Of a stretch of DNA of 64,000 nucleotides, positions 13,041-24,293 are shown in pieces; the stretch's first letter is position 1; every line of letters begins with the position of its first letter. Where the stretch lies: NCBI RefSeq assembly GCF_032854445.1, contig NC_088300.1, positions 42,647,682 through 42,711,681 of the forward strand, written 5' to 3'. This DNA is from Liolophura sinensis. Taxonomy: Eukaryota; Mollusca; Polyplacophora; Chitonida; Chitonidae. Position numbers and translations under genes: made by a program. A model generated the notes under the pieces. The model worked only from the letters and a program-made list of their open reading frames with translations, was not told where the DNA came from and made no database searches.

Positions 13041-13646
13041 ATGGCATCTCTCTCAGAGCATCTCAGTCAGAAGTGGCGGAAATTCTTTCAGTTTTTTGAC
13101 ATAAACAAAGACGGTCGTTGGACTCGGGACGACTTTGAAAAATTTGCCGACAGATTGGTGATTCAGGCAGACAGCATGCTGACAGAGATCGGCGCTTGTC
13201 ATGTGAGGCGCCATTGCCAGCACTGGCTGAGCATACACGAGGAACAGCTTTGTGGCACAGGAGTGGGTGAGATCACAGAGCAGGTGATCTGCGACACCAT
13301 GGCTCGGCTTTTGCTTCTCAACAACAACAACGCTGGCTGTCAGATCAAGGAGCTGGACATCTTCAGCGAGGTGTGGTTTGAGATTTTGGACATCAACCGT
13401 GACGGCCGTATTTCCGAGGGTGACATGTGGATTCTGTACAAGTGTATGGGGGTAAAAAACCTGACAAAGGTGGGGGAGCTCTTCCGGGAACTTGACCTAG
13501 ATAGTGACCATCACCTAACGAGGGAGGAAGTTCGAGTGGGCTACAGACAGTACTTCTTCGGGGAGCAGCGTCAAGATTTTCAGTCGGTTGCGCTATTGTT
13601 CGACTTGGCTGGTCTGCAGCAGGGTGGTGCGGTGTGTGTGACATGA
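13041..13646 (+). CDS. Sarcoplasmic calcium-binding protein-like EF-hand protein
   Basis: This encodes a 201-residue cytosolic calcium buffer or sensor of the sarcoplasmic calcium-binding protein (SCP)/calexcitin class. Three canonical loops are visible: residues 20-31 (DINKDGRWTRDD), 117-128 (DINRDGRISEGD) and 152-163 (DLDSDHHLTREE, with His instead of Gly at loop position 6). A degenerate second hand probably lies around residues 60-90, as is usual in SCPs. The N-terminal KWRKFFQFFD stretch is typical of SCP helix A. I chose the ATG at 13041 because the upstream in-frame ATG (12981) lies before likely acceptors TTCTTCAG (to 13018) and TTTCAG (to 13024), so its codons look like intron. The CDS has no intron, which is unusual for an animal SCP and could mean a retrocopy. 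The last 11 residues (from Gly191) and the stop are inside the first unit of the adjacent 44-bp minisatellite, so the native C-terminus may have been replaced. Family membership is secure; the exact subfamily is inference. Confidence 0.85.
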   Translation: MASLSEHLSQKWRKFFQFFDINKDGRWTRDDFEKFADRLVIQADSMLTEIGACHVRRHCQHWLSIHEEQLCGTGVGEITEQVICDTMARLLLLNNNNAGCQIKELDIFSEVWFEILDINRDGRISEGDMWILYKCMGVKNLTKVGELFRELDLDSDHHLTREEVRVGYRQYFFGEQRQDFQSVALLFDLAGLQQGGAVCVT

Positions 13647-15650
13647 CGGTATCTAGTCTGCAACAAGGTGGTGTGGTGTATGTCACATGACGGAGTGCAG
13701 TCTCCCGCAGGTGGTTTGGTGTGTGCCACATGGCGGTATTCAGTCTGCAACAGGGTGGTGTAGTGTGTGACATTGTTCAGTCTGCTGCAGGGTGATTTGT
13801 GTCACGTGGCAGTGTGCAGTCTGCAGCAGGGTGGTATGGTATGTGTCACATGGCGGTGTGCAAAGGTGGTGTGGTGTGGTGTATGTGACATGAAGGTGTG
13901 CAGTCTGCAGCAGAGTGGTGTGGTGTGTGTCACCTGACGGTGTGCAGCCAGCAGCAGGGTGATGTGGTGTGTATCGCATGACGGTGTGCACTCAGCAGCA
14001 GGGTGATGTGATGTGTATGACATGACGATGTGCGGTCTGTGACAGGGTGGTGTGATGTGTGTGGCATCACGGTGTGCAAGTCTGCAGTAGGGTGGTGTGG
14101 TGTGTGTCACCTGACGGTGTGCAAAGGTGGAGTGGTGTATGTGACATGACAGTGTGCAGTCTGCAGCAGAGTAGTGTGGTGTGTGTCACCTGACGGTGTG
14201 CAGTCAGCAGCAGGGTGGTGTGGCGTGTATCGCGTGACGGTGTGCAGTCAGCAGCAGGGTGATGTGATGTGTATGACATGACGATGCGCCGTCTGTGACA
14301 GGATGGTGTGGTGTGTGTGACATGACGGTGTGCAGTCTGTGACAGGGTGGTGTGGTGTGTGTGACATGATGGTGTGCAGTCTCCAGCAAGGTGATGTGGT
14401 GTTTGTGACATGACAGTATGCAGTTTCCAGCAGGGTGATTTGGTGTGTGTGACATGACTATGTGCAGTCAGCAGCAGGGTGGTGTGGTGTGTGTGACATG
14501 ACAGTGTGCAGTTTCCAGCAGGGTGATGTGGTGTGTGTGACATGACTGTGTGCAGTCAGCAGCAGGGTGATGTGGTGTGTGTGACATGACAGTGTGCAGT
14601 TTCAAGCAGGGTGATGTGGTGTGTGTGACATGACAGTGTGCAGTTTCCAGCAAGGTGATGTGGTGTCTGTGACATGACAGTATGCAGTTTCCAGCAGGGT
14701 GATGTGGTGTGTGTGACATGACGGTATGCAGTTTCCAGCAGGGTGATGTGGTGTGTGTGACATGACAGTGTGCAGTTTCCAGCAGGGTGGTGTGGTGTGT
14801 GTCACTTGACGGTGTGCAGTCAGCAGCAGGGTGGTGTGGTGTGTATCGCATGACGGTGTGCAGTCAGCAGCAGTGTGATGTGATGTGTATGACATGACGA
14901 TGTGGGGTCTGTGACAGGATGGTGTGGTGTGTGTGACATGACGGTGTGCAGTCTGTGACAAGGTGATGTTGTGTGCGTGACATGACGGTGTGCAGTCTGC
15001 AGCAGGGTGGGTTGTGTGTGTGTCATGACGGTGTGCAGTTTCCAGCAGGGTGGTGTGGTGTGTATGACATACGGTGTGATGTGTATGACATGACGATGTG
15101 CGGCCTGTGACAGGATGGTGTGCTGTGTGGTCTGTGACAGCGTGGTGTGTGTGTATCACATGACGGCTTATGGTCGGCAGCAGGCTGATGTGTTGTGTGT
15201 GACATGGCAGTGTGCAGTCTGCAGCAGAGTGGTTTGGTGTGTGTGACATGACGGTGTGTGGTCCGTGACAGGGTGATGTGGTGTGTGTGGCATGACAGTG
15301 TCTAGCCTGCAGCTTGTGCGGTATGTTGTGTGTCAGATGACGGTATGCAAAAGTGGTGTGGTATATGTCACATGATGGTGCGCAGCCTTCGGCAGGGTTG
15401 TGTGGTGTGTGCTCGGTGTGCAGTATACAGCAGATTGGTGCTGTGTGTGTGTGACATAACGGTGTGCAGTCTGCAACAGAATTGTATTTTGTGTGACATG
15501 GCGGTGTTCCGTCTCCAACAGACTTGTGTATGTGACATGAATGTATCCAGTTTGCAACAGAGTTGGGTGGTACCGTACATGACAGTGTCCAACCTGCAGC
15601 TGGGTGGTGCAATGTGTGACATGACGGTGCCTGAGCTGTAATATGTTGAT
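13612..15650 (+). repeat. 44-bp minisatellite overlapping the 3' end of the EF-hand CDS
   Basis: About 46 tandem units with a 44-bp period. One clear step is GTGCAG at 14594 to GTGCAG at 14638. Each unit holds CTGCAGCAGGGTGG, a GTGTGGTGTGTGTGACATGA stretch and CGGTGTGCAGT. Units are most alike in the middle (about 14.3-14.8 kb) and most diverged at both ends. The first unit is the last 11 codons plus stop of the SCP-like gene. Because 44 is not a multiple of 3 and the reverse complement lacks stops, it creates long spurious minus-strand reading frames rich in His, Cys, Thr and Pro. Confidence 0.95.
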
Positions 15651-16684
15651 GTGATGTGGCAACTTGGTGTTATGTTGTGTGCTACATAACAGTGTCTATT
15701 CCGCGACAGGATGTAGCGCCGTGTAGATGACAAGGCGGTATGAAAGTTTCTGTAAATGGCAGAGGTCGTGGCTGGACATTTACATTTTAGTTAAACCTAA
15801 GAGTACATGCAAGTAGTATATTAATCTCGAACGCCATGTGTTAACGTGGACTGTTATATTGTGTTTCATTCAGTTTCTAAGATTTAGGTTTGGAAAGTCA
15901 GCAGTGTCTATCTTTCTTCGTTAAGAGCTTCTGTACATCTTTCACGGGATGGGTATCAGCTATCGGGAGCTAGTGTTGGGACAGTTATACCAGCGGATTC
16001 ACGCAGCTCCTCAATCATTCTGTCTTATGCTGTGACACTTCTATCACATTAATACTCGTACCTAGGACTGCTGACTAAAATACACCACGGGGATGGAATG
16101 ACACTGACCATGTACTTATAAATAGAACGCAGACGTTAGGTACATGCTCATTGATTAGCTGATCCCCGATAACCTACACGAACTTTCATGATAATTTTGA
16201 TACAATGTGCAAAACCTGAGGTTGTGATATTTGAGATTTGTCGGCACTGTCTTGGTCCCGAAGATGACCTTGGCGTTTTAAGATGGAGTGGTTTGGTGTG
16301 GGTAGGCACTGTGGTAATGTTTATGATTAAGAACAATGCGTCGTCCAGATGATCCAGGCTGGTTTTCGTGTTATCTGCAATCATGAACAATTCACTTGGA
16401 AATGGAAACTATATACCGGAAACATCACACCACCGAATCAACTGACTGAAGGCATTATCATGTATGGTATTATCAGTGTCGATGCACTGAGTGAAAATCA
16501 GGCAGAGTCTTGATGCGTGTTTCGTGTGACATGCTGAAATGCATGAGAAAATAAAGATCTTACAAGGATATTGACGATAATAGAATACATCGATTATAAG
16601 AGGTGATGCGTCAAATATGGAAGATGTGAAAGGAAGGATATGGACAATCTGAGGAGATTAGCCGAAAACATTAACATCCAGAGC
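15651..16684. other. Stretch downstream of the minisatellite
   Basis: Non-repetitive, no supported gene. May be the distal 3' UTR of the EF-hand gene as far as the AATAAA at 16550. Confidence 0.35.
16550..16555 (+). terminator. Candidate polyadenylation signal AATAAA for the EF-hand gene
   Basis: This is the first AATAAA I find downstream of the SCP-like stop codon, about 2.9 kb away. If it is used, the whole minisatellite would sit in the 3' UTR. A non-canonical signal nearer the stop cannot be excluded. Confidence 0.3.
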
Positions 16685-17466
16685 ATTATGATTTATTTGT
16701 TGTTATTTAAGGTTCACGGTATTTTACAGCATTCGCTTAAACTGGCCGTTGTCAAACTATGCAGTCTATCCGCCGGTGCCTTCATTGTTATTGACGTCGG
16801 CATTCAAAATTCATTTGCTTTTTGCACTATAACTGATCATTGGATATTCAATAATAAAGTCGAACTGTTGATGCATTCGTCAGGCAAACAGTATTTTAAA
16901 CACTGAAACAAATGATGATGTTAGAAATTGTCAGTATGTTCATTAAACAATGAAGTTTCATCATTCGCATGCTGGATCTTCCTAAGACTTAAGGAATTAA
17001 GGGTGATGACAGTGGACTAGTCAGGCTCAGGCGAGATAATCGTCGCAGCAAGATCGGCCCTGTGTCGCAGATCAATGCATGCAACTCTTCCTGGTTCCGT
17101 AGTGACCTCGGGTATAGAGGTTTGTCAGCTACCAGACTCTTGAGACTCAAATCTTCAGGCTTGATCTTCAAGTCCTCTAGGTTTATAGAGGAACATCTCT
17201 AAACTGCAGTAATTATGAATTGCAATTCACAGCATTTTTATTTTATTATATTGTCTTTTAACGTCCACGGTAGTTAACAGCGTCCAGCTATAACTTGTCG
17301 TTCCAGAAATTATGCACTCTGCCTGCTGGTGTCATGGTTATCGGTGATGGTATTCAAAATTCATTTGCTTTTTGAACTAAAACTGACTACTCAAAATAAT
17401 AAAGTCGAAAAGTTGATGCAATCGTCTTGCAATCAGTATTTTAAACACTGAAACATTGACGATGTT
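16685..17466 (+). repeat. Local direct duplication, two copies about 555 bp apart
   Basis: 16685-16925 and 17236-17466 share an ordered series of matches, e.g. TATTCAAAATTCATTTGCTT (second copy), AATAATAAAGTCGAA and CAGTATTTTAAACACTGAAA. They have diverged by substitutions and small indels. The 88-codon open frame in the first copy is not kept in the second, so it is probably not coding. Confidence 0.8.
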
Positions 17467-18374
17467 TAATCACTGGAATGCTTGTCCGTGTGCACATGAT
17501 GCACCTATCAGCTATTCTTCATGAAGTAACCATTACAGCTTTCTTGCTTTGCCATGATTATAATTTTATGACGTTGTTAAAATATATTTAAAACAAATAC
17601 TCGCAAATAGGGGTTTGAAAATTACCCTTAAAATTTTAAGAGATTGATTGGTCAATTATAGCGGTGGGTGAAAAAGAACTGCGAATTGTTCCAGCGCATA
17701 CAATCACGGAGAGAAGTCACGGTTATATTGTGAGGGTAAGACGTGTGTGGATGTTACAGTGCCATTTCCAACCGTGCTAATGCTAGTTTGCATTGTAACG
17801 GCTGTTCAATGGAGTCGATTTTATCAAGGAGAGTGTGTAAATTGACTATTGTAGGAGTTGTTTATCAAATTGGCACACGTAAACGTGTACTTGAGCTTCC
17901 TTTCTTAACAGTCCCACTAACAGTTCGTGCTGAGCGCGTGGAGAAAGCCGTTAGAGAACGCTAATGTCACCTGGGCGCACCTGATGATCCCAACACCTGA
18001 GACGAGATTCCGGGGCACGGGGAAATCGCTCACAGGCCGAATGGCATGCATTCCGTGACTCTGACTATTAGAATCTGTCGACAATAGGACCGTGCACGTG
18101 CCCGATTCTTGGCGCAACGAGCCTGTGCTCTCTTGGGTACATTATCTCTACCAGGGGGCTCATGGAAACATTTATCACCCATTTTCACAGTATACGCTTG
18201 GCATCGATGGGAATGCAGTGGAAGGCGCCCGTATTTGTTGGTTGGTCCGCACTTGAGTAGCCAAGATGTGAGAACACTGGAAAGCGACAGAGCAGCGTTC
18301 AAATTCGAGTCCTGATGAAAATACTTTAAAGTGGAAAACTTAATACTACAGAGGCTTTGTGATCAGAATATAAG
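17467..18374. other. Stretch with no recognised feature
   Basis: Unique-looking sequence between the local duplication and the 61-bp satellite. Its short open frames on both strands have no recognisable motif. Confidence 0.45.
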
Positions 18375-19150
18375 TCCTGATCTTCCCGAAGTTAACATAC
18401 TTACTTAGCGATCAGCATCCAAGCAGGCAGCGAAGCACTGGTCTTCCCGACGTTAACATACTTGCTTAGCGATCACCATCCAAACAGACAGCGAAGTACT
18501 GGTCTTCCCGACGTTAACATACTTGCTTAGCGATCAGCATGCAAGCGGAGAGCAAAATCCTGGTCTACCCGACGTTAACATACTTGCTTAGCGATCAGCA
18601 TGCCAGCGAACAGCGAAGTACTGGTCTTCCTGACGCTAACACACTTGTTTAACGATCAGCATGAAAGCGGACAGCAAAGTCCTAGTCTACCCGACGTTAA
18701 CATACTTGCTTAGCAATCAGCTAAGTACTGGTTTTAATGGTGTTTGGCTGTCGACGAGCATATACGCAGACAACAAAGTACTGCGTGACGGCCCTGCTAT
18801 TAGCGACATCGACGTTTTGGTCGCCAAGCTTAGCGATCAGCATATAAGTAGAAGTTTTGGTCGCCAAGGTGTTAGCGTCCTGTCTTGGAGATCGCCATAT
18901 AAGCAGAGAAGCAGTATTTGGCGTCTTGGCGTTAGCGTTCTGTCTTGGAGATCACCATATAAGCAGACAGGCAGTATTTGGCGTCTTGGCGTTGGCGTTC
19001 TGTCTTGGAGATCAACATATAAGTAGAAAAGCAGTATTTGGGGTCTTGATGTTAGCGTTCTGTCTTGGAGATCAACTGCTACTGTTAGCGTTCTGTCTTG
19101 GAGATCACCATATCAGCAGACAAGCAGCATTTGGCGTCTTGGCGTTAGCA
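18375..19150 (+). repeat. Two-part satellite, 61-bp units then 60-bp units
   Basis: About six 61-bp units (18375-18720; shared CGACGTTAACATACTTGCTT, AGCGATCAGCAT) lead through transitional copies into about five 60-bp units (18840-19150; GTTAGCGTTCTGTCTTGGAG, ATCACCATATAAGCAGACA). The two types align with each other, so they descend from one unit. The 60-bp part is open in more than one + frame simply because 60 is a multiple of 3. Confidence 0.9.
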
Positions 19151-22096
19151 ATCGATCACACTACAATAATAAACTCTGCAAATGTGCGCAAAACTTTCTG
19201 TTTTCAATAAAATTCTCTATATTTAGATATATGCATTCTTTGTTAAATGTAAATCAAACGTCGTAGTAAAAAAGTATCATGCCAAAAGTAAGTAAATAAA
19301 ATAGCTGGTAACCAACATTGTAACGAAATTTATTATATTAGGTCAAACTTATAATTATAGTGTTATTGAGGAGTATTGATCCTTAATGTGAATGAAGTAC
19401 CTGACAACCCCGCTGTTGTCTGGCCGAGGGCGCGGGGCATCCTAAAAGAAGAGGTGTGACATTTCAACCTAGAGCTAACTGATTGTCGCTGAGTAATTTA
19501 GCCTGTTGCAGGCTCTTTATTTCTGTCTTCGTGTGCTTTGTTCAAGGTTGCATGTCAGCAGATAGCAGTTCTCCCTAGACGAGTTTACATGCTCAGCTTT
19601 ATACCATAGCTATTCATGCATGAAAAGGAATCATAAGACGAAGATTATGGTTTTATGGAAAATAAAGAAAGTTGTCCCTCAAAAAGTCGCTTTTGAGGCG
19701 TATTTTTTTTATCTATTATTAACCCTCTATTTCATGCAAGTTTTCCATCAATGGTTGGAATTTTTCGGAAATGACGTATTTGATGAACTTACTGGTATTT
19801 TAACAGCTATCATCGTTGACGTCACGACTACAAATTGCTTAATTTCCGGGTTGAAGGTTTTAGGAAAACTACAGCTGAACCATTTTCCCTATTTAATATG
19901 TTTTTTGTTAAATTAATGTGTATCTCCCTAAAATGGTGGAGTGATAAATTCCCAACTGTTTTTGTTTATCAAAATGTCTGTTTGGTGGCAACTCCCTGAA
20001 GGTTAATAAACATTTAACGTTAACAGCATAACTTATAAATCATATGCATGAAATTATCTCAGTATAACCAAGAGTATTGTGATGACAAGGGTTATTTGAA
20101 GTGAGTCTCCGTCAATTTTCAGACAAAACAAATATACACCTTTACGATAATGCCGGGCATGAAGTACATGGTACTGATGTAAAATGCCATATTTAATGTC
20201 AGAAAATACCTTACATTTCACATTTTAGCATCCCTTTCTCAGAATTCATCAATTGCTTTATTTTTTACACGTGGAGAATATCATCTCTCTCACACAAATT
20301 TTGCATAAATGTCATGACCTACTTGGTAAATTTGTTCCCTGCTCAAGTGGCTGCAGAATAGGACAAGACATCGTGCGCTCATTGATGAAAGCACGCATGG
20401 TAAGAGGGTAACCTGTTGATGACTGGATCATACGACATCAAATATCGGATGTGTACACAAGAAACACAACTACAGGCATGAATAATGAACCGTCTGTTTT
20501 TACAGGCTATGTCAAAATCTGAGGCAGTGGCATTCCACCCTCCATGCTATCTCTATCTATCTTGAAATCTAAGTGCTAATCTGTGAACCAAGCTTCCGTG
20601 TGATCCTCTCAAGAGTGCGATATGAAATATGACGCCATTAATGTAATTCCATATGCTTGATTGTTTGTAAGTCCCCGTGTGCAATTAATGTTCAAATAGG
20701 TGGATTATTTGACATTCACGGTGTGTTGTAAAAAAAAACTCACGATTGAAAGTTATTTCTGAGCACGAAATCAGATTGTTCCTGATATATTTACACATTA
20801 AACAATGCTACCAATTTAAGTCCACAATTTTGTCTCGCCCGAGTGATTATATCATTATTTTCAGAGGACAAGCCTTTTAATGTGGTGTTTACATTTGCAA
20901 TCTCGGTAAATATGATCATGACCCGACCGTTTTAATCTTGATTGGCTCAGTCTGCATTAAACTGTTTAGCCTGTGATGTCTATATCTGTGGTCTGTATTA
21001 TTACCCTGTTTCTTCTAAATTTCGGGACACCTGGTCAGCTGATTTTAGCCAGTATATATGTAATTCTGGCAAGAATATTCAGTTTCTTTTTTCTCACATG
21101 ACACATACTCATATCTTTACTTTCCCAAAAGGCTGGTAAAGAATGAATGAAGGAATGATTATGGCATAACGTCACATCGGCAATATTTTAGCCATATCGT
21201 GGCTAAAGCAGGTTTAAAAGAGGAGCCATTGAATGGTTTTCAATGGTTGGTAAAGAATTGTAATATTTTACTTCCACATTACTAATATCTGTCCCAAATT
21301 TTGGACGATTTAGGCTATACTGGCATCTGGTCGAAGGCCCTTTAAACCGGCCACAACGTTGTAGACAACAGGAAGTCAGACAAGAGTTCAAACGAGTAGA
21401 TAATTTAATGACCAGGGACACGTCATGGCGAAATGTTTGCTTTCTTCCCTAGATTGGAGTTAATCGCTGCACTCATGTATGGACGACACGCTAGGATCGT
21501 ATGTAGACTACAAGGCCTCGCGTGGAGTAGTCTGATCAATGCGAAATTAGCGCTAAATAAGACTAGAACAAGGCAACCTGCCCCCTGTGACAATGACATA
21601 TTCACATTTATGAAGCGGTCCCTAAACCACTTCATGTACCACAAAATCTTAAACCGTGCCACTAAAACAATTATGACAGAATCTGATTAAGATTAACGCT
21701 ATCGCTATGAAACTGTAATATGAATGGGAAAACAAAGCCGTCCATTGAGTTAGTGTAGTGGATATGTGTGTGTGGCCACTCGCTTAACGTGATGGACATG
21801 GGTTAGCCCAAAGCTAGCTTGGACACAACATAGCGCCCAAAATTGGTGTAACCTAAACCCACGCGAAAAATTTCACTAAAATAACAACTCGAACCTGTTT
21901 TTAAATTTGATATGACAAAGACGTCATACTATGAATAAATTCCTAGTGAAAAGTGCCGTCGAAAGAAATTTTCGAACAACCAATATCGACTTTGAGGATT
22001 TCCTAATTCAAAACATGGCGGACGTCATTCGACTTGTTCGGTTCAGCTTAAATTGGTCACCAAAGCGGATCACTTCGTGGCTAAAAAGTTTAGAAG
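19151..22096. other. Gene-poor AT-rich stretch
   Basis: Apart from the dispersed fragment at 21140 I see nothing. The 98-codon frame at 19620-19916 has no motif. Confidence 0.5.
21140..21212 (-). repeat. Short dispersed repeat fragment with a GAATGAATG tail
   Basis: GAATGAATGAAGGAATGATT, then GGCATAACGTCACATCGGCA and TTTTAGCCATATCGTGGC look like the 3' end of a third SINE-like family. The fragment at 63778-63820 is related. Confidence 0.45.
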
Positions 22097-22180
22097 TTTT
22101 TATTTATTTGCTTGATGGTGTACGTCGTACTCAAGAATATTTCACTTATATGGCGCCTATCGTGATTTTGGCTGGAAAAC
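22097..22180 (-). mobile_element. SINE-A 3' fragment, minus strand
   Basis: About 80 bp match the family end, including GTCGTACTCAAGAATATTTC, before the similarity is lost. Confidence 0.75.
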
Positions 22181-22294
22181 TCTCGCACCTAACAAAAGTA
22201 TTGACGTAAAGCCTCCGTCGATTCAGCCACAGATGGATGCCAAACTGTGAACCGAACGGGTTTGGGGGTAGGTGGATTCCAGCTATCTAAATAA

Positions 22295-22439
22295 ATAGTT
22301 TATTTATTTAATTGGTGTTTTACTGCACTCAAGAATATTTCATTTATACGTCGACGGCCAACATCATGGTGGGAGAAAACCTGGCAGAACCCGGAGGAAA
22401 CCCACGACCATCCGCAGAATGCAGGTAGACCACGTGAGA
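22295..22439 (-). mobile_element. SINE-A, 5'-truncated, minus strand
   Basis: Tail and body are present as far as ACGACCATCCGCAGA, and the head is absent. A perfect 12-bp target-site duplication CTATCTAAATAA flanks it (22283-22294 and 22440-22451). Confidence 0.87.
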
Positions 22440-22570
22440 CTATCTAAATAATGTGATCTGTTTTTTTTTTTAAATTTCTTACCTAAAAGACAGTGTCTCG
22501 TATTAAAGAAACTGGACAAATGTGAATGCCATTTCCTTGGTCTTTGTCACACAGCATGTATTTTCTATTA

Positions 22571-22800
22571 TATTTATTTATTTGATTTTTGTTGTGCGAG
22601 GCTCAAGAATATTTTACTTATACGACGGCGGCTAGTATTATGGTAGAAGGAGTCCGGGGGAAACCTACGACTGCTGGTTGCTGCTGACCTTCCCACGTAC
22701 GGCCGGAAAGGAAGCCAGCATAAGCTAGACTTGAGCTCACAACATCCACATTGGTGAGAGGCTCCTGGGTCACTGCGCCGCGCTGGCGTGATTACACGGT
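22571..22800 (-). mobile_element. SINE-A, nearly full length, minus strand
   Basis: The tail TATTTATTTATTTGATT, the body (CGACGGCGGCTAGTATTATGG) and part of the tRNA head (GAGGCTCCTGGGTCACTGCG) are present. It is diverged from the consensus and is the third copy in 700 bp. Confidence 0.85.
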
Positions 22801-22910
22801 ACCAAAACTGTAGTATAACGTTTTAATTTATTGATCACATGGAATTATCTCAGCATAACCAAGGGAAATGTGCTCAGGAGTGGGCATGTTTCAGTTTTCC
22901 CTGTATAATA

Positions 22911-22946
22911 AAACAAACAAACAAAAAACAAACAAACAAACAAAAA
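22911..22946. repeat. (AAAC)n microsatellite
   Basis: AAACAAACAAAC repeats with one AAAAAAC interruption. Confidence 0.9.
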
Positions 22947-23513
22947 GTGGAAGTGGAATACAGTGGAATGTTGTTCTAGTATGAATGATAAGAAAAAAAT
23001 CTGCCACAGTCTAATTCATCTTTGGAGTGTTTGTAATGTACCAGTCCTCTAGCAGCTTCCTATTCAATATTTATGAAACCACAATGTTTGCACACTGTCT
23101 CTAATTGCAAGGATTATGGATGATCGATGAAAGACGGCCATCCAACAGTTTTGCTCTACCAAGACCAGTGTAACCAACACAACTGCATGTACATGGAGAA
23201 GGGACACGAACAGTGTGATACCTGACAAATGATCAAACGTAGCCGATGAAATAAATTTACCTCAGTTACGGTTTTATGCTAACTGTTCATGTAGATGCTT
23301 GAACAGTTACGGCTTAGAGTTGCCTAACATGAAGACCGAAGAAGAAGGAAGTAAGAAATGCCGTGATGATCAGGAATTTATTAGACGACACTAATCTACA
23401 ATTACTAAAAACTTCAGGAAACTGAGATTCTCTTCTCGATAATACGTAGACGTAACACTTATTGCCTCTAGCCTCTAAACCCAGCATCTGAGGTAAATGT
23501 GGACGTCGCAACA

Positions 23514-23705
23514 GACGTTTGTGTATCAATCGCCAGACGTTCGTATGTCAATCGTCTGATGTTCGAATATCAATCGTCTGACGTTCGTATATCAGCCAGC
23601 TTACGTTCGTATATCAATCGCCCGACGTTTGTGTATCAATCACCTGACGTGCGTATATCTATAGTTTGACATTCGTATATAAATCACCTGACATTCGTAC
23701 AACAA
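23514..23705 (+). repeat. 22-bp minisatellite, about 8.5 copies
   Basis: The unit is close to GACGTTCGTATATCAATCGC plus CT. Copies differ at several positions, so the array is fairly old. Confidence 0.88.
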
Positions 23706-24004
23706 AAACTAGACTCTCTCTAGCCCCAGGTTAAGCGGAATTATACACATTTATGAAGAATAGAGCGTAAGAGATCCTGGACACTGTCCATATTTTTCCC
23801 ATGAGAACTATAACCAGATTAAAAGTGAGAAACTTTAACAAACACTATTTGTGAAGTACCGTAATAACTTGTGACGTTGGTAAATCTACAAGGTAAATCT
23901 GATTTTCTTTTTGAAAAGTCTTATATCGGAACCATTGTAGGTTAAAGGCCTTATTGCCCTAGTTTACCCTTTCTCCACGGAGGTGGGTGCGGCATTGCCT
24001 AGCG

Positions 24005-24293
24005 ATCTGTGTAGCAAACATTGCCAGGCACTCTGCGAGTCCGGATTGCCTCTCCGCGTCTGGACATTTATGTAGCAAACATTGCCAGGCACTCTGCGAG
24101 TCCAGATTGCCTCTCCGCGTCTGGAGATCTATGTAGCAACTCTGCGAGCCCGGATTGCCTCTCTGTGTCTGGAGATTTGTGTAGCAAACATTGTCAGGCA
24201 CTCTGCGAGGCTGGATTGCCTCTCTGGGTCTGGAGATCTGTGTAGCAAACATTGCTAGACACTCTTCGAGGCAGGATTACCTCTTCGCGTCTG
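24005..24293 (+). repeat. 60-bp minisatellite, about five copies
   Basis: Units contain TGTAGCAAACATTGCCAGGC, ACTCTGCGAG, GGATTGCCTCTCCGCGTCTG and GAGATCT. The third unit lacks about 13 bp. The array gives short open frames on both strands that are by-products of the repeat. Confidence 0.9.

Noticed and set aside
14602-15612. Minus-strand reading frame of 336 codons rich in His, Cys, Thr and Pro, with overlapping shorter ones
   Set aside because: It is the reverse complement of the 44-bp minisatellite. Similar frames exist in all three minus phases, and there are no flanking signals.
18857-19210. 117-codon frame with a 20-residue repeat
   Set aside because: A by-product of the 60-bp satellite. 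Other frames are open too, and there is no gene context.
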